Assembly (NCBI RefSeq): GCF_017583045.1
Contig: NZ_JAGFBF010000001.1
Coordinates: forward strand, 806,001-870,000
Source: Leucobacter tardus
GTDB lineage: Bacteria; Actinomycetota; Actinomycetes; Actinomycetales; Microbacteriaceae
Direction: 5' to 3'
DNA length: 64,000 nt
Part shown: piece by piece, positions 41,667-49,977 of the stretch
How positions within the stretch are numbered: the stretch's first letter is position 1
How the letters are laid out: each line of letters starts with the position of its first letter
Program-made: the position numbers and the translations under genes
The notes under the pieces: generated by a model
Told to the model about the DNA's origin: nothing
Database searches by the model: none
The model's input: only the letters and a program-made list of their open reading frames with translations

Positions 41667-42112
41667 TGGGCCCGCGCGGCATGCAGCGCATCGGGTATGC
41701 CGCCGGGGCGTTCGATCTCTTCCACATCGGGCACCTCAACCTGCTGCGGCACGCCAAGCAGCAGTGCGACGTGCTCGTCGCCGGTGTGGTCAGCGATGAG
41801 ATGCTGCGGCTCGTGAAAGGAATCGAACCGTTCATCCCGACCCACGAGCGTGCCGAGATCGTGCGTCACATCAGCTTCGTCGACGAGGTCTTCGTCGAAG
41901 ACGCACCCGACAAGATCGACGCCTGGCGGCAGGTCGGGTTCACGCACTTCTTCAAGGGCGACGACTGGCGGGGCACGGAGAAAGGGGTGAGGCTCGAGCG
42001 CGAGTTCGCGACGGTCGGTGTCGAGGTCGTCTACTTCCCGTACACCGCCCACACGTCGAGTTCGGCGCTGCGCCGAGCCCTCATCGCGGTGGCGGGGGAG
42101 CAGGCGTCGTGA
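41666..42112 (+). CDS. Cytidylyltransferase family protein (glycerol-3-phosphate cytidylyltransferase-like)
   Basis: This 148-residue nucleotidyltransferase has the HxGH motif in GAFDLFHIGHLNLLRHAK and a C-terminal YTAHTSSSALRRAL in place of the usual RTxGxSTT signature. The closest known type is TagD, which makes CDP-glycerol for teichoic acid; other members make CDP-choline or FAD. It contains FKGDDWRGTEKG, the conserved KGxDW region. It is the third gene of the glycan operon (sugar transferase, small protein, this gene), consistent with a glycerol-phosphate decoration. It converges with lacI 16 bases downstream. Confidence 0.88.
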   Translation: MGPRGMQRIGYAAGAFDLFHIGHLNLLRHAKQQCDVLVAGVVSDEMLRLVKGIEPFIPTHERAEIVRHISFVDEVFVEDAPDKIDAWRQVGFTHFFKGDDWRGTEKGVRLEREFATVGVEVVYFPYTAHTSSSALRRALIAVAGEQAS

Positions 42113-42128
42113 CCGGGGTCCCGTGGAC

Positions 42129-43130
42129 TCAGTGGCCGTGACCGAGGGGGCCGACGATCTCGGCGCGGTGAGTGACGTGATCGAGCCGTTCCGGTCCCCC
42201 TGACAGTGCGCGCTCGAGCACTTCGGCCGCGGCGTGACCGTACGCGCGCGGGCGCAGGTCGGCACTGACGAGATCGGCGACGCCCGACTCCGCGCGCAGA
42301 TCGCCTGCGAGGGTCGCCATGCGCAACGTGCGCGAGTCGTCAGCAGGGGTGTCGCGATCCGCGAGGGCGAGTGCCCGTGCCGCGAGTCCCTGCGCCACCC
42401 ACACCACCGCATCGTGGTCACCGTCGGAGGCCACCGCGCCCACGAGCTCCTGCAGTCGGGCGTCGGACGGCTCGACCGCGCAGTCCAGCACGAGCGGCGC
42501 GACCGCATGCGTCGCGCACCAGTCGGCGTAGCCGCTCAGCACCTGTGCACCCCAGAGCGGTGCACGCGCGGGATCGATGGCGACGAGTGCGGGGCGTCCG
42601 GATCCGGACCGCTGCAAGCGGTCGAGCACCCGCTGCGTGAGCGCGTGATGGTCGACGGCGATGGATCCGGCGAGACCCTCTGCACCCGCGCCCGTGTAGG
42701 GTCCGACGCTGACCCACGGTAGTTTCGCCGACGTGGCGAGCACCGCGAAGGGATCGTCTCTCACCGGGTCGAGCACTAAGAGCCCGTCGACCGGAAGCTC
42801 GCGCGACGAGCGATGCGGGTCGCCGGTGAAGAGCACGAGATCGCGGCCGGCCTCCGCAGCGAAATCGGCGACGCCGAACGCGAACTCCATGTAGAACGCG
42901 AGGCTCTGCAGGTCGGTCGGCACGCGGAGTCCGATCGCGCCGTGCTCGCCGCCCCGCAGTCGCTGTGCCGCACGGTTGGTGACGTATCCGAGCCGGTCGG
43001 CTTCGGCGAGCACGCGTTCGCGTGTGGTGGCCGAGACTCTTCCGGTGCCGCTCAGGGCGGCGGACACTGCGGTCTTCGAGATGCCGAGCGAGGCAGCGAT
43101 GTCGAGGATCGTGATCGGCGGCCGGGGCAT
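42129..43130 (-). CDS. LacI-family transcriptional regulator
   Basis: This 333-residue regulator has the LacI helix-turn-helix ITILDIAASLGISKTAVSAA, the hinge RVLAEADRLGYVTNRAAQRL, then a periplasmic-binding-like sensor domain. ATG 43130 is six bases after TACACT (43142-43137), so the mRNA is leaderless; the longer open frame is not supported. It is divergent from the MFS/amidohydrolase operon, whose promoter holds a strong LacI-type palindrome at 43195-43212. Confidence 0.92.
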   Translation of the reverse strand: MPRPPITILDIAASLGISKTAVSAALSGTGRVSATTRERVLAEADRLGYVTNRAAQRLRGGEHGAIGLRVPTDLQSLAFYMEFAFGVADFAAEAGRDLVLFTGDPHRSSRELPVDGLLVLDPVRDDPFAVLATSAKLPWVSVGPYTGAGAEGLAGSIAVDHHALTQRVLDRLQRSGSGRPALVAIDPARAPLWGAQVLSGYADWCATHAVAPLVLDCAVEPSDARLQELVGAVASDGDHDAVVWVAQGLAARALALADRDTPADDSRTLRMATLAGDLRAESGVADLVSADLRPRAYGHAAAEVLERALSGGPERLDHVTHRAEIVGPLGHGH

Positions 43131-43163
43131 GCAGCCAGTGTATGGGCATTCGGGCTTGAGCCC

Positions 43164-43192
43164 TTGACGGGGTCGTCTGCGCGACCTACAGT
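43164..43192 (+). promoter_or_regulatory. Promoter of the MFS/amidohydrolase operon
   Basis: TTGACG (43164-43169) and TACAGT (43187-43192) are 17 bases apart, the best-formed sigma-70-type promoter in the window. The LacI-type palindrome at 43195-43212 begins 2 bases after the -10 and covers the start of transcription. Confidence 0.85.
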
Positions 43193-43194
43193 GT

Positions 43195-43212
43195 TGCAGG
43201 AACGTTCCCGCA
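43195..43212. promoter_or_regulatory. LacI-family operator
   Basis: TGCAGGAACGTTCCCGCA is an 18-base palindrome with 16 symmetrical positions and the central CG typical of LacI/GalR sites. It lies directly after the -10 box, so a bound repressor would block initiation. Confidence 0.82.
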
Positions 43213-43243
43213 CCGGGTGTTCCCACGAGACGAAGGAGTCGCC

Positions 43244-44461
43244 ATGTCCGCAACCTCTGCCCCTGCCTCGGGGCTCGCCTCGCTCACCGGAAAGGTCGTG
43301 CTGGGCTTCTTCGGCACCTGGGTACTGGCGCTCATGGCCGCGAATCTCGTCCCGGTGATCATCGCCGCCCTGGTCCAGGATCTCGGCCTCGACATCGCCC
43401 AGGCCGGTGCCGTGGCGAGCGGCATGACGATCGCCTCGGCCGCGACGATGCTCGTCACCACACGATTCGTCGCCGGCGTCGACCGTCCGCGTCTCGGGCG
43501 CATCGGCCTCGTCGCCATGATCATCGGCTACGGTCTCGCGGCGGTCGTGCTGACGACGCCCGTCGTGCTCGGCGGGCTGATCCTCGGCGGGGTGGGGACC
43601 GGCATCATGATCGCCACCGGTACCGCCGCGGCATCCTCCACGCGCAATCCCGACGGAACCGTCGCCACCATCACGATCATCAACAGGCTCGCCGCGACCG
43701 CGCTCCTCGCCATCGCGCCACTCTTCCACAACGACCTCCGCACCGTGCTCTTCGTAGTGGCCGGCCTCGGTGTCGTCGGACTGCTGCTCGCGGGCGGACT
43801 GCCCAACCTTCCCGAGGAGCAGCGGCTCGCCGCGCACGACCGGTCCGTGCCGGTCGCCGCGCTCACCGGGGTCGCGATCCTGCTCGCGCTGTCGACCGGA
43901 TTCTGGTCGCTGACGGAGGACATGGTGTACTCGATGACGAGCGTGCTCGCCGAGCGCAGCGGCACCTCGCCCGAGCTCGCCGGAACCCTCCTGGCAGGCA
44001 AGGTCTTCGGCGGGCTGATCGGTGCGGTCCTGGCTCCGGTCGCGCTGAAGTTCATCGGTCGCAGCTGGTCGCTGCTGATCATCGTCGTCATCAGCACGGC
44101 GACGAAGTTCGCGATGATCATGTCCGCCTCGGTGGCGGTGTACGCGACATCGATCCTCATCTGGGGAGTCATGTACGGGGCGGTGCTCGTACTCATCACC
44201 GGCCTCGCCGCGGTCATGGACGTCACCGGCCGCACCGGAGTGCTCGTGTTCGGCGTCTACCTCGGCGGGGTGGCTCTCGGTCCGCTCGTCGGCGGTCAGC
44301 TCGTCGGCCTCCTCACCCCGCTCCAGTACGCACTGGTCGTCACCGTGCCGAGCGTGATCTTCGGCGCATCGATCTTCATCATCGCCCGGAGCCGGCGCAA
44401 GTTCGAGTCGGGCAACACCACGGCGATCGACCTCGGGGCCGAACCGGCCGCGACTCGCTGA
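43244..44461 (+). CDS. MFS transporter
   Basis: This 405-residue transporter has twelve hydrophobic helices. The loop after TM2-3 (RFVAGVDRPRLGRIGLVAMI) replaces the canonical D-R-x-G-R-R, so it is a divergent member. AAGGAG precedes ATG 43244 at normal spacing. It is the first gene of an operon with the amidohydrolase 27 bases downstream and is controlled by the LacI operator. It probably imports the compound the amidohydrolase processes. Confidence 0.87.
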   Translation: MSATSAPASGLASLTGKVVLGFFGTWVLALMAANLVPVIIAALVQDLGLDIAQAGAVASGMTIASAATMLVTTRFVAGVDRPRLGRIGLVAMIIGYGLAAVVLTTPVVLGGLILGGVGTGIMIATGTAAASSTRNPDGTVATITIINRLAATALLAIAPLFHNDLRTVLFVVAGLGVVGLLLAGGLPNLPEEQRLAAHDRSVPVAALTGVAILLALSTGFWSLTEDMVYSMTSVLAERSGTSPELAGTLLAGKVFGGLIGAVLAPVALKFIGRSWSLLIIVVISTATKFAMIMSASVAVYATSILIWGVMYGAVLVLITGLAAVMDVTGRTGVLVFGVYLGGVALGPLVGGQLVGLLTPLQYALVVTVPSVIFGASIFIIARSRRKFESGNTTAIDLGAEPAATR

Positions 44462-44488
44462 CCCCGACGCCGACGATAAGGAGAGACC

Positions 44489-46135
44489 GTGCACACCACC
44501 CCGGAACACACCGCTACACCCGATCGCATCGTGCTCGCGTCGCGCGTGCACACGATGGAGCCCGCCCCGGCGTCCGACGGCCCGGCGAACCCCGTCACCG
44601 CGATCGCCCTCTCCGGCGACCGCGTGCTCGCGACGGGAACGCACGACGAGATGCTGGGCCTCCGCGGGCCGGGCACCGTCATCGATGACTTCGCCGGCAC
44701 CGTGTACCCCGGCTTCACCGACAGTCACACGCACGTGATCCTCGGGCTCGAACTCACACGCGGACTCCACCTGACCGACCTCGATCTCGACACCGTGCGC
44801 GCTCGGGTCGCGGCGGCCGCTGCCGAGCTCCCGGACGGAGCGTGGATCCACGGCTGGGGCGCCGACCCGAACATCTTCACCGGTTCGGGCTTCACCGGTC
44901 GCATCTTCGACGATGTCGCGGGCGACCACCCGCTCTTCATCCGCATGCGCGACGCGCACTCGGCGGTGGTCAACTCGACGACGATCGATCTGCTCGGTCT
45001 GACCGGGCGCGAGACGTTCCCCGATGAGTCGCGCATCGGCGTCGACGACCAGGGGGTGCCGACGGGCTATGTGCTCGAGCTCGCCGCGATCGACCTCGTG
45101 CTCAGTCAGGCGCCTCCCGAGACGATCGCGCAGCAGGCGGATCGTGTCTGGGCGGTGCTCACCGGAATGGCCGCGAGCGGCATCGCGAGCACGCACGTGC
45201 TCGACTTCCACCGCGGGTCGCGCGAGATTCTGGAGCTGGCCGAAGAGCGCGGGGACCTGCCGGTGCGGCTGCGCTTCTCGCCGATCGTGCCGGCCGGCGC
45301 CTCGGAAGCGCAGCTCAGGGAGTTCGCAGAGCTCCAAGGTCTACGGGGTCGCCGCTGGCGCGTCGAGGGCGTGAAGTTCATGATCGACGGCACGGTGGAC
45401 AACGGTTCGGCCTGGCTCGCCGAGCCCGACTGCTTCGGACAGGGCCTCCGGTCGCTCTGGACCGATCCGGAGGCGTACCGCGCCGCGTTGCGGTATTTCG
45501 CCGAGCGCGGGGTGCCGACGGCGACCCACGCGATCGGAGACCGCGGCGTCGACTTCGTGCTCGATGCCCTGGAATCCCTCGGCGATCTCCGGGCGAACGC
45601 CGCGCACCGCATCGAGCACATCGAGACGATCCCCGATGAGACGGTCCAGCGTTTCGCCGCGCTCGGGGTCGCCGCGAGCATGCAGCCGATCCACGGCACG
45701 CACCACACCCGCGCCGACCGCTCCGACAACTGGTCGGTGCGACTCGGAGACACCCGTGCCGCACGCGGGTGGCGCTGCGCGGACATCCGCCGTTCAGGCG
45801 CGGTGCTGGCCCTCGGCAGCGATTGGCCGGTGACCCCCTACGATCCGCGCGCGATGCTCGCCGACACCATCCTCCGGTATCCGGTGGAGCGCCCGGGGAC
45901 GCCCCCCGTCCAACCCGAGCAGGCGCTGACGCGGCGCGAGGCGCTCGAGGGATACACCGTCCACGCAGCCGCCGCCTCGGGTCTGCTCGACGACGAAGGC
46001 ACGCTCGCGCCGGGCAAGCGCGCGAATCTCACGGTGCTCGACGCCGACCTGCTCGACACGCCTCCCGAGCGCTTCCCCGAGGTCGGCGTCCTCGCCACGT
46101 TCGTCGACGGGGTCCCGGCTCACGTCAATCGCTGA
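44489..46135 (+). CDS. Amidohydrolase family protein (YtcJ-like)
   Basis: This 548-residue metallo-dependent hydrolase has the N-terminal H-x-H in YPGFTDSHTHVILG, the later VKFMIDGTVDNGSAW, HAIGDRGVDFVLDAL, HRIEHIETIP and LGSDWPVTPYDPRAM segments typical of the YtcJ/imidazolonepropionase-like branch. Members cleave C-N bonds in cyclic or linear amides such as N-acyl amino acids; the substrate here is unknown. No signal peptide is visible, so it is cytoplasmic. AAGGAGA precedes GTG 44489. Its end overlaps the convergent tetR gene by 11 bases. Confidence 0.9.
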   Translation: MHTTPEHTATPDRIVLASRVHTMEPAPASDGPANPVTAIALSGDRVLATGTHDEMLGLRGPGTVIDDFAGTVYPGFTDSHTHVILGLELTRGLHLTDLDLDTVRARVAAAAAELPDGAWIHGWGADPNIFTGSGFTGRIFDDVAGDHPLFIRMRDAHSAVVNSTTIDLLGLTGRETFPDESRIGVDDQGVPTGYVLELAAIDLVLSQAPPETIAQQADRVWAVLTGMAASGIASTHVLDFHRGSREILELAEERGDLPVRLRFSPIVPAGASEAQLREFAELQGLRGRRWRVEGVKFMIDGTVDNGSAWLAEPDCFGQGLRSLWTDPEAYRAALRYFAERGVPTATHAIGDRGVDFVLDALESLGDLRANAAHRIEHIETIPDETVQRFAALGVAASMQPIHGTHHTRADRSDNWSVRLGDTRAARGWRCADIRRSGAVLALGSDWPVTPYDPRAMLADTILRYPVERPGTPPVQPEQALTRREALEGYTVHAAAASGLLDDEGTLAPGKRANLTVLDADLLDTPPERFPEVGVLATFVDGVPAHVNR

Positions 46136-46805
46136 GCACCGTCGTCGACGCCTGCGACGACCTGCGCTCGCTCCAGGACCCCAGGAGGGCGGTCAGGGAG
46201 CTCCCGAGCCACCAGCGGTAGCGCGCATGATCCCAACCGACCTGATCGGTGAAGAACAGGTGGGCCTCGGGGCCGACGATCAGGCTGAGCTCCGCCGCCG
46301 CGGTCTCGAGCGCCTCGGGTGTCTCCGCGACGAGGAGTCCTCGGGCGACCGTCCACTCGGCGGCGATGCGCATGTCGCTCCAGCGTCGTCTCCAGAGATC
46401 CTCGACCGCCGCAGCGGCGGCACGATCGATTTCGGCGGCTGAATGCATGGCGCGTGAGAGTGCCGCGCTGCGGCGATTCGCCTCGGCGATGTAGTCGAGG
46501 TATCGGCTCAGGGCCTCATCCGTCGAAGGCAGGCTCATGAAGTCTCTGACCTCGTCGCGCTCACCGAGGCTCTGCGCCCACTCGTTCCCCGTGAACGCCG
46601 TCTCGAATGCGGCGATGAGCAGCGAGGCCTTCGCGCCCGCGAGCCGCACGGACTGGACGGAGACCTCCGCTTCGCGGGCGATGTCGCGCATGGTCGTGCC
46701 GTTGTAGCCGGCGCGCGCGAAGAGGGTTCCGGCGGCCTCGACGATCCGTCTGCGGGTGCGTGCCGCCTCCGCCTCGCGCAGCGGTGACGAGTAGGTGCGC
46801 GGCAT
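46125..46805 (-). CDS. TetR-family transcriptional regulator
   Basis: This 226-residue repressor has the TetR helix-turn-helix: TRRRIVEAAGTLFARAGYNG, then TTMRDIAREAEVSVQSVRLA. The remainder is helical, with no recognised ligand signature. ATG 46805 is preceded by AAAGG; an in-frame start further left lacks a site. It is divergent from the glycosyltransferase gene. A loose inverted repeat TTGGAT...CCCAA (46863-46883) in the shared gap is a possible operator. Confidence 0.87.
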   Translation of the reverse strand: MPRTYSSPLREAEAARTRRRIVEAAGTLFARAGYNGTTMRDIAREAEVSVQSVRLAGAKASLLIAAFETAFTGNEWAQSLGERDEVRDFMSLPSTDEALSRYLDYIAEANRRSAALSRAMHSAAEIDRAAAAAVEDLWRRRWSDMRIAAEWTVARGLLVAETPEALETAAAELSLIVGPEAHLFFTDQVGWDHARYRWWLGSSLTALLGSWSERRSSQASTTVLSD

Positions 46806-46905
46806 GACGCTCGCCTTTCTGCCGGATGTGCACCGGCGCTTCTCCGGGGCCCTCAAATATGGTTGGATCAAGTATCTACCCAATTGACCGCCCGGGGAGG
46901 GTGTG

Positions 46906-48204
46906 ATGTCGACATTCCTGCTGGCCGCGACACCGATCCGCGGGCACTTCGGCCCGATCCTCGAGATTGCAGTGTATCTGCATGGGCGGGGCCACGACGT
47001 GACGCTGCTCTCGGGCAGGCGCTATCGCGATACCGTCGAAGGGCGCGGGGTGCGCTTCGTTCCGCTGCGCGGCGTCGCAGACTTCGACGATCGCGACGCC
47101 GACAGCTACATCCCCGACCGTCTCCGCTACCGGGGCATCCGTCGAGCGCAGTACGAGATTCGCACGATCTTCTTCGAGACGGTCCCCGATCAGTACGCCG
47201 CGCTCTCCGAGCAGATCGCCGCAGTGCGGCCCGACGCGGTGCTCGTCGACAACACCTTCGCCGGAGCACTTCCCTTCACCCGGGCGGCGCGGTTCGACCA
47301 GTCGGCAGATGCCACCCACCCGGTGATCGCCGGGCTCGGGGTGATGCCGCTGAGTCAAAGCGACGACGGCCTCGCGCCGCACGGCATGGGTCTGCCTCCG
47401 GCGCGCACCGCGCTCGATCGTCTGCGCTACCGCCTCTTCGCGGTCGCGGCCAAACACGCCGTCTTCCGCAGCGTGCAGCGCGCGGCGGCGCGCGTACTGG
47501 CGCAGACGGGCATGCGACTCGATCAGTCGGCGATGGACCTCGCTCGCCTCTTCGACGTCTTCTTCCAGTCGGGGCCGCGGGGTCTCGACTACCCTCGGCC
47601 CGAGCTGTCGCGTAACGTGCGGTACGCCGGCGTGCTCCCGCAGGCGCCGGCGGCAGCCGATCTCCCCGACTGGTGGGACGATCTGGATGGCAGGCGGGTG
47701 GTGCACGTCACCCAGGGCACCATCGACAACGACGACTTCGGTCGGCTCGTCCGACCGACGATCGATGCGCTCGCCGATACCGACCTCCTCGTGGTGGTCT
47801 CGGCGGGAGGGAACGCGCTCTCGCAGATCGGCCCGTTGCCCGCGAACGCCCGCGCCGCGACGTACCTGCCCTACGACCTGCTGCTGCCCCGAACCGATGT
47901 TATGGTGACGAACGGCGGATTCGGCGGGGTGCTCGCTGCCGTCTCGCACGGCGTACCGCTGGTCGTCGCCGGGGTGACCGAGGACAAGCCGGAGGTCGCG
48001 GCGCGCGTCGCCTGGTCGGGTGCGGGCATCGATCTGCGGGACGGGTCGCCCGACGCCGTCACCGTGCGGGACGCCGTGACGCGCGTGCTCGACGACCCGT
48101 CGTACCGGGACGCCGCGCGCCGACTCGCCGAGGAGTGCGCGAGCCGGGACGCACTGGAGCAGATCGAGCACGAACTGCAGGTGCGGGTCGCCGCGCGCGC
48201 GTAG
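46906..48204 (+). CDS. MGT-type glycosyltransferase (GT1 family)
   Basis: This 432-residue GT-B enzyme has the N-terminal acceptor motif ATPIRGHFGPILEIAVYL and the C-terminal donor region PYDLLLPRTDVMVTNGGFGG, with VTEDKPEVAARVAWSGAGID in place of the more usual D-Q motif. The closest relatives are macrolide and flavonoid glucosyltransferases that use UDP-sugars. Inactivating or storing an aglycone is a possible role; the divergent TetR gene fits a drug-response unit. GGGGAGGG precedes ATG 46906. There is no signal peptide. Confidence 0.87.
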   Translation: MSTFLLAATPIRGHFGPILEIAVYLHGRGHDVTLLSGRRYRDTVEGRGVRFVPLRGVADFDDRDADSYIPDRLRYRGIRRAQYEIRTIFFETVPDQYAALSEQIAAVRPDAVLVDNTFAGALPFTRAARFDQSADATHPVIAGLGVMPLSQSDDGLAPHGMGLPPARTALDRLRYRLFAVAAKHAVFRSVQRAAARVLAQTGMRLDQSAMDLARLFDVFFQSGPRGLDYPRPELSRNVRYAGVLPQAPAAADLPDWWDDLDGRRVVHVTQGTIDNDDFGRLVRPTIDALADTDLLVVVSAGGNALSQIGPLPANARAATYLPYDLLLPRTDVMVTNGGFGGVLAAVSHGVPLVVAGVTEDKPEVAARVAWSGAGIDLRDGSPDAVTVRDAVTRVLDDPSYRDAARRLAEECASRDALEQIEHELQVRVAARA

Positions 48205-48234
48205 GGTCGCGCACCCCCGGCCCGCCGGCGGGGC

Positions 48235-49977
48235 TCACGCGTCGCGGAGTGCGAGCCGACTGAACGGTCCGTGCCGGTCGAGCAGGTCGCCCGCCACCCC
48301 TGATTCGACGAGCGCGCCGCGGTCGATGACGGACACGCGTCCGTCCGCGGCCACCTCGTCCGCGCGGTGCGTGATCTCGATCACGGTCGGTCCGGCGGCG
48401 GTCCCGCCGTCGTCGAGCCGGAAGCGCTCGGCGATCCGCGAACGGACCGACCGCGCGGTGTCGGCGTCGAGCTGACTGAGCGCCTCGTCCAGGATCAGGA
48501 TGCGCGGCTCGGAGACGAGCGCGCGGGCGAGTGCCACGCGCTGCAGCTGCCCGCCCGAGAGCGTGGTGCCGCGTTCGCCGACCTCGGTGTCGAGCCCTTC
48601 GGGGAGCGAGTCGGCGCCGAGGCACACGTCGTGCAGTGCGGCTTCGAGCGCGGCGTCGGTCGCGTCGGGCCGGGCGAGGCGCAGATTCGAGGCGAGCGAA
48701 CCGGGGAAGAGGGTCGGGCGCTGATCGACGAGGGCGACGGTCCGGCGCAGGGCATCGAGCGAGAGCTCGGGAACCGGTACGCCGGCGACGCTGATCTCAC
48801 CGGCGTCCGGATCCCACGACCGGGTCAGCAGTGCGGCCACGGTGGACTTGCCGCTTCCCGAGACACCGACGATCGCGTGCCACTCACCGGCCGCGAACCT
48901 GGTCGAGATATCGGCGAGCGCCGATGAACCGGTGCCGGGGTAGGCGAACGAGACACCGGCGAACTCGATCTCGGGCCCTCCGCTCCCCGGCACCTCGAGG
49001 GCGCCGGTATCGGCGACGGCCGGTGGTGCCTCGATGACGCTGCGCACCCGGTCGCAGGCGGCGAAGGCGGCGTCGAGTCCGGTCGCGAAGTCGTCGGTTC
49101 CCGCGTTCTTGAACCACAGGCCGAAGAGCACCGCGACGGCCAGGACGATGTCTGCGACGGGGCGGCCGCTGAGCAGCAGCAGCACGAGGCACGCTGCGCG
49201 GAGCGCCTGCTCGATCGCGATCCGGGCTCCGACGACGCGTGCGAGTCCGCGCTGCGCGGCGGCGAGCGACGCATCTGCATCGCCCAGCGAGGCGAGGCGC
49301 GAGCGCTCGGCCTCGAACGCGAGGACCTCGCGCACGCCCTGCACGTCGTCCGCGACGTGGGTGGCGACCCGGCCGCGGTCCGCCGCGATCCCTCGTGATG
49401 CGCGCCAGGTCGCCCCCGCGCTCACGAAGGGGAGGAGCAGAGCCAGAGCCAGGAAGACGGCGATGATGCCGGCGAGGAGCGGGTCACCGGAGACGCCGAG
49501 CCAGACGAGGGTGATCGCCGGTACCGCGACCGAGGCGATCACCGGCGGGAAGGTGTGTGCGAAGAACACCTCGATGCGGTCGATGTCGCGGGTGGCGCGC
49601 TCCGTCAGCTCGGCCGAGGCGCGGCCCGAGGTCGCCGCAGGCGCCTGCGGCACGAGGCGCTCGAAGAACAGGACACGCAACCGCTGCAGAGCCGTGAACG
49701 CGACCCAGTGGCCGGTGAACTGCTCGAGATAGCGCAGGGCGGCTTTGACCGCTGCGAGCGCGACGACGATGAGCGCCAGCGTCATGAGCGACACCGGCAC
49801 GCCCGATGCGACGTCGAGCAGTGCCTGGGCTGCGACGACGAGGATCGCCACGTTCAGCAGGTTGCCGACGATGCGAGCGATCGCCGACGCTCCGAGCATG
49901 GGCAGCAGGCTGCGAGTATGGCTGAAGAGCCACGCGGTCAGGGTGCGACGGCTGGTGACGGGTGCGGTGGTGCTCAT
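48235..49977 (-). CDS. ABC exporter half, CydC-like (fused membrane and ATPase domains)
   Basis: This 580-residue half-transporter has a six-helix membrane domain (residues about 15-310) and an ATPase domain with Walker A GVSGSGKST, signature TLSGGQLQRVALARALV and Walker B ILILDEALSQLD. With the partner encoded just upstream it forms a heterodimeric exporter resembling CydDC, which exports cysteine and glutathione and is needed for cytochrome bd assembly. ATG 49977 overlaps the partner stop by 4 bases. A much longer open frame in the same phase is an accidental extension through the partner gene. No cydAB genes are adjacent. Confidence 0.82.
   Translation of the reverse strand: MSTTAPVTSRRTLTAWLFSHTRSLLPMLGASAIARIVGNLLNVAILVVAAQALLDVASGVPVSLMTLALIVVALAAVKAALRYLEQFTGHWVAFTALQRLRVLFFERLVPQAPAATSGRASAELTERATRDIDRIEVFFAHTFPPVIASVAVPAITLVWLGVSGDPLLAGIIAVFLALALLLPFVSAGATWRASRGIAADRGRVATHVADDVQGVREVLAFEAERSRLASLGDADASLAAAQRGLARVVGARIAIEQALRAACLVLLLLSGRPVADIVLAVAVLFGLWFKNAGTDDFATGLDAAFAACDRVRSVIEAPPAVADTGALEVPGSGGPEIEFAGVSFAYPGTGSSALADISTRFAAGEWHAIVGVSGSGKSTVAALLTRSWDPDAGEISVAGVPVPELSLDALRRTVALVDQRPTLFPGSLASNLRLARPDATDAALEAALHDVCLGADSLPEGLDTEVGERGTTLSGGQLQRVALARALVSEPRILILDEALSQLDADTARSVRSRIAERFRLDDGGTAAGPTVIEITHRADEVAADGRVSVIDRGALVESGVAGDLLDRHGPFSRLALRDA

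Noticed and set aside
43052-45337. Minus-strand open frame of 761 codons across the MFS and amidohydrolase genes
   Set aside because: Highly charged low-complexity translation, antisense to two clear genes with promoter and ribosome binding sites; an artefact of high GC.
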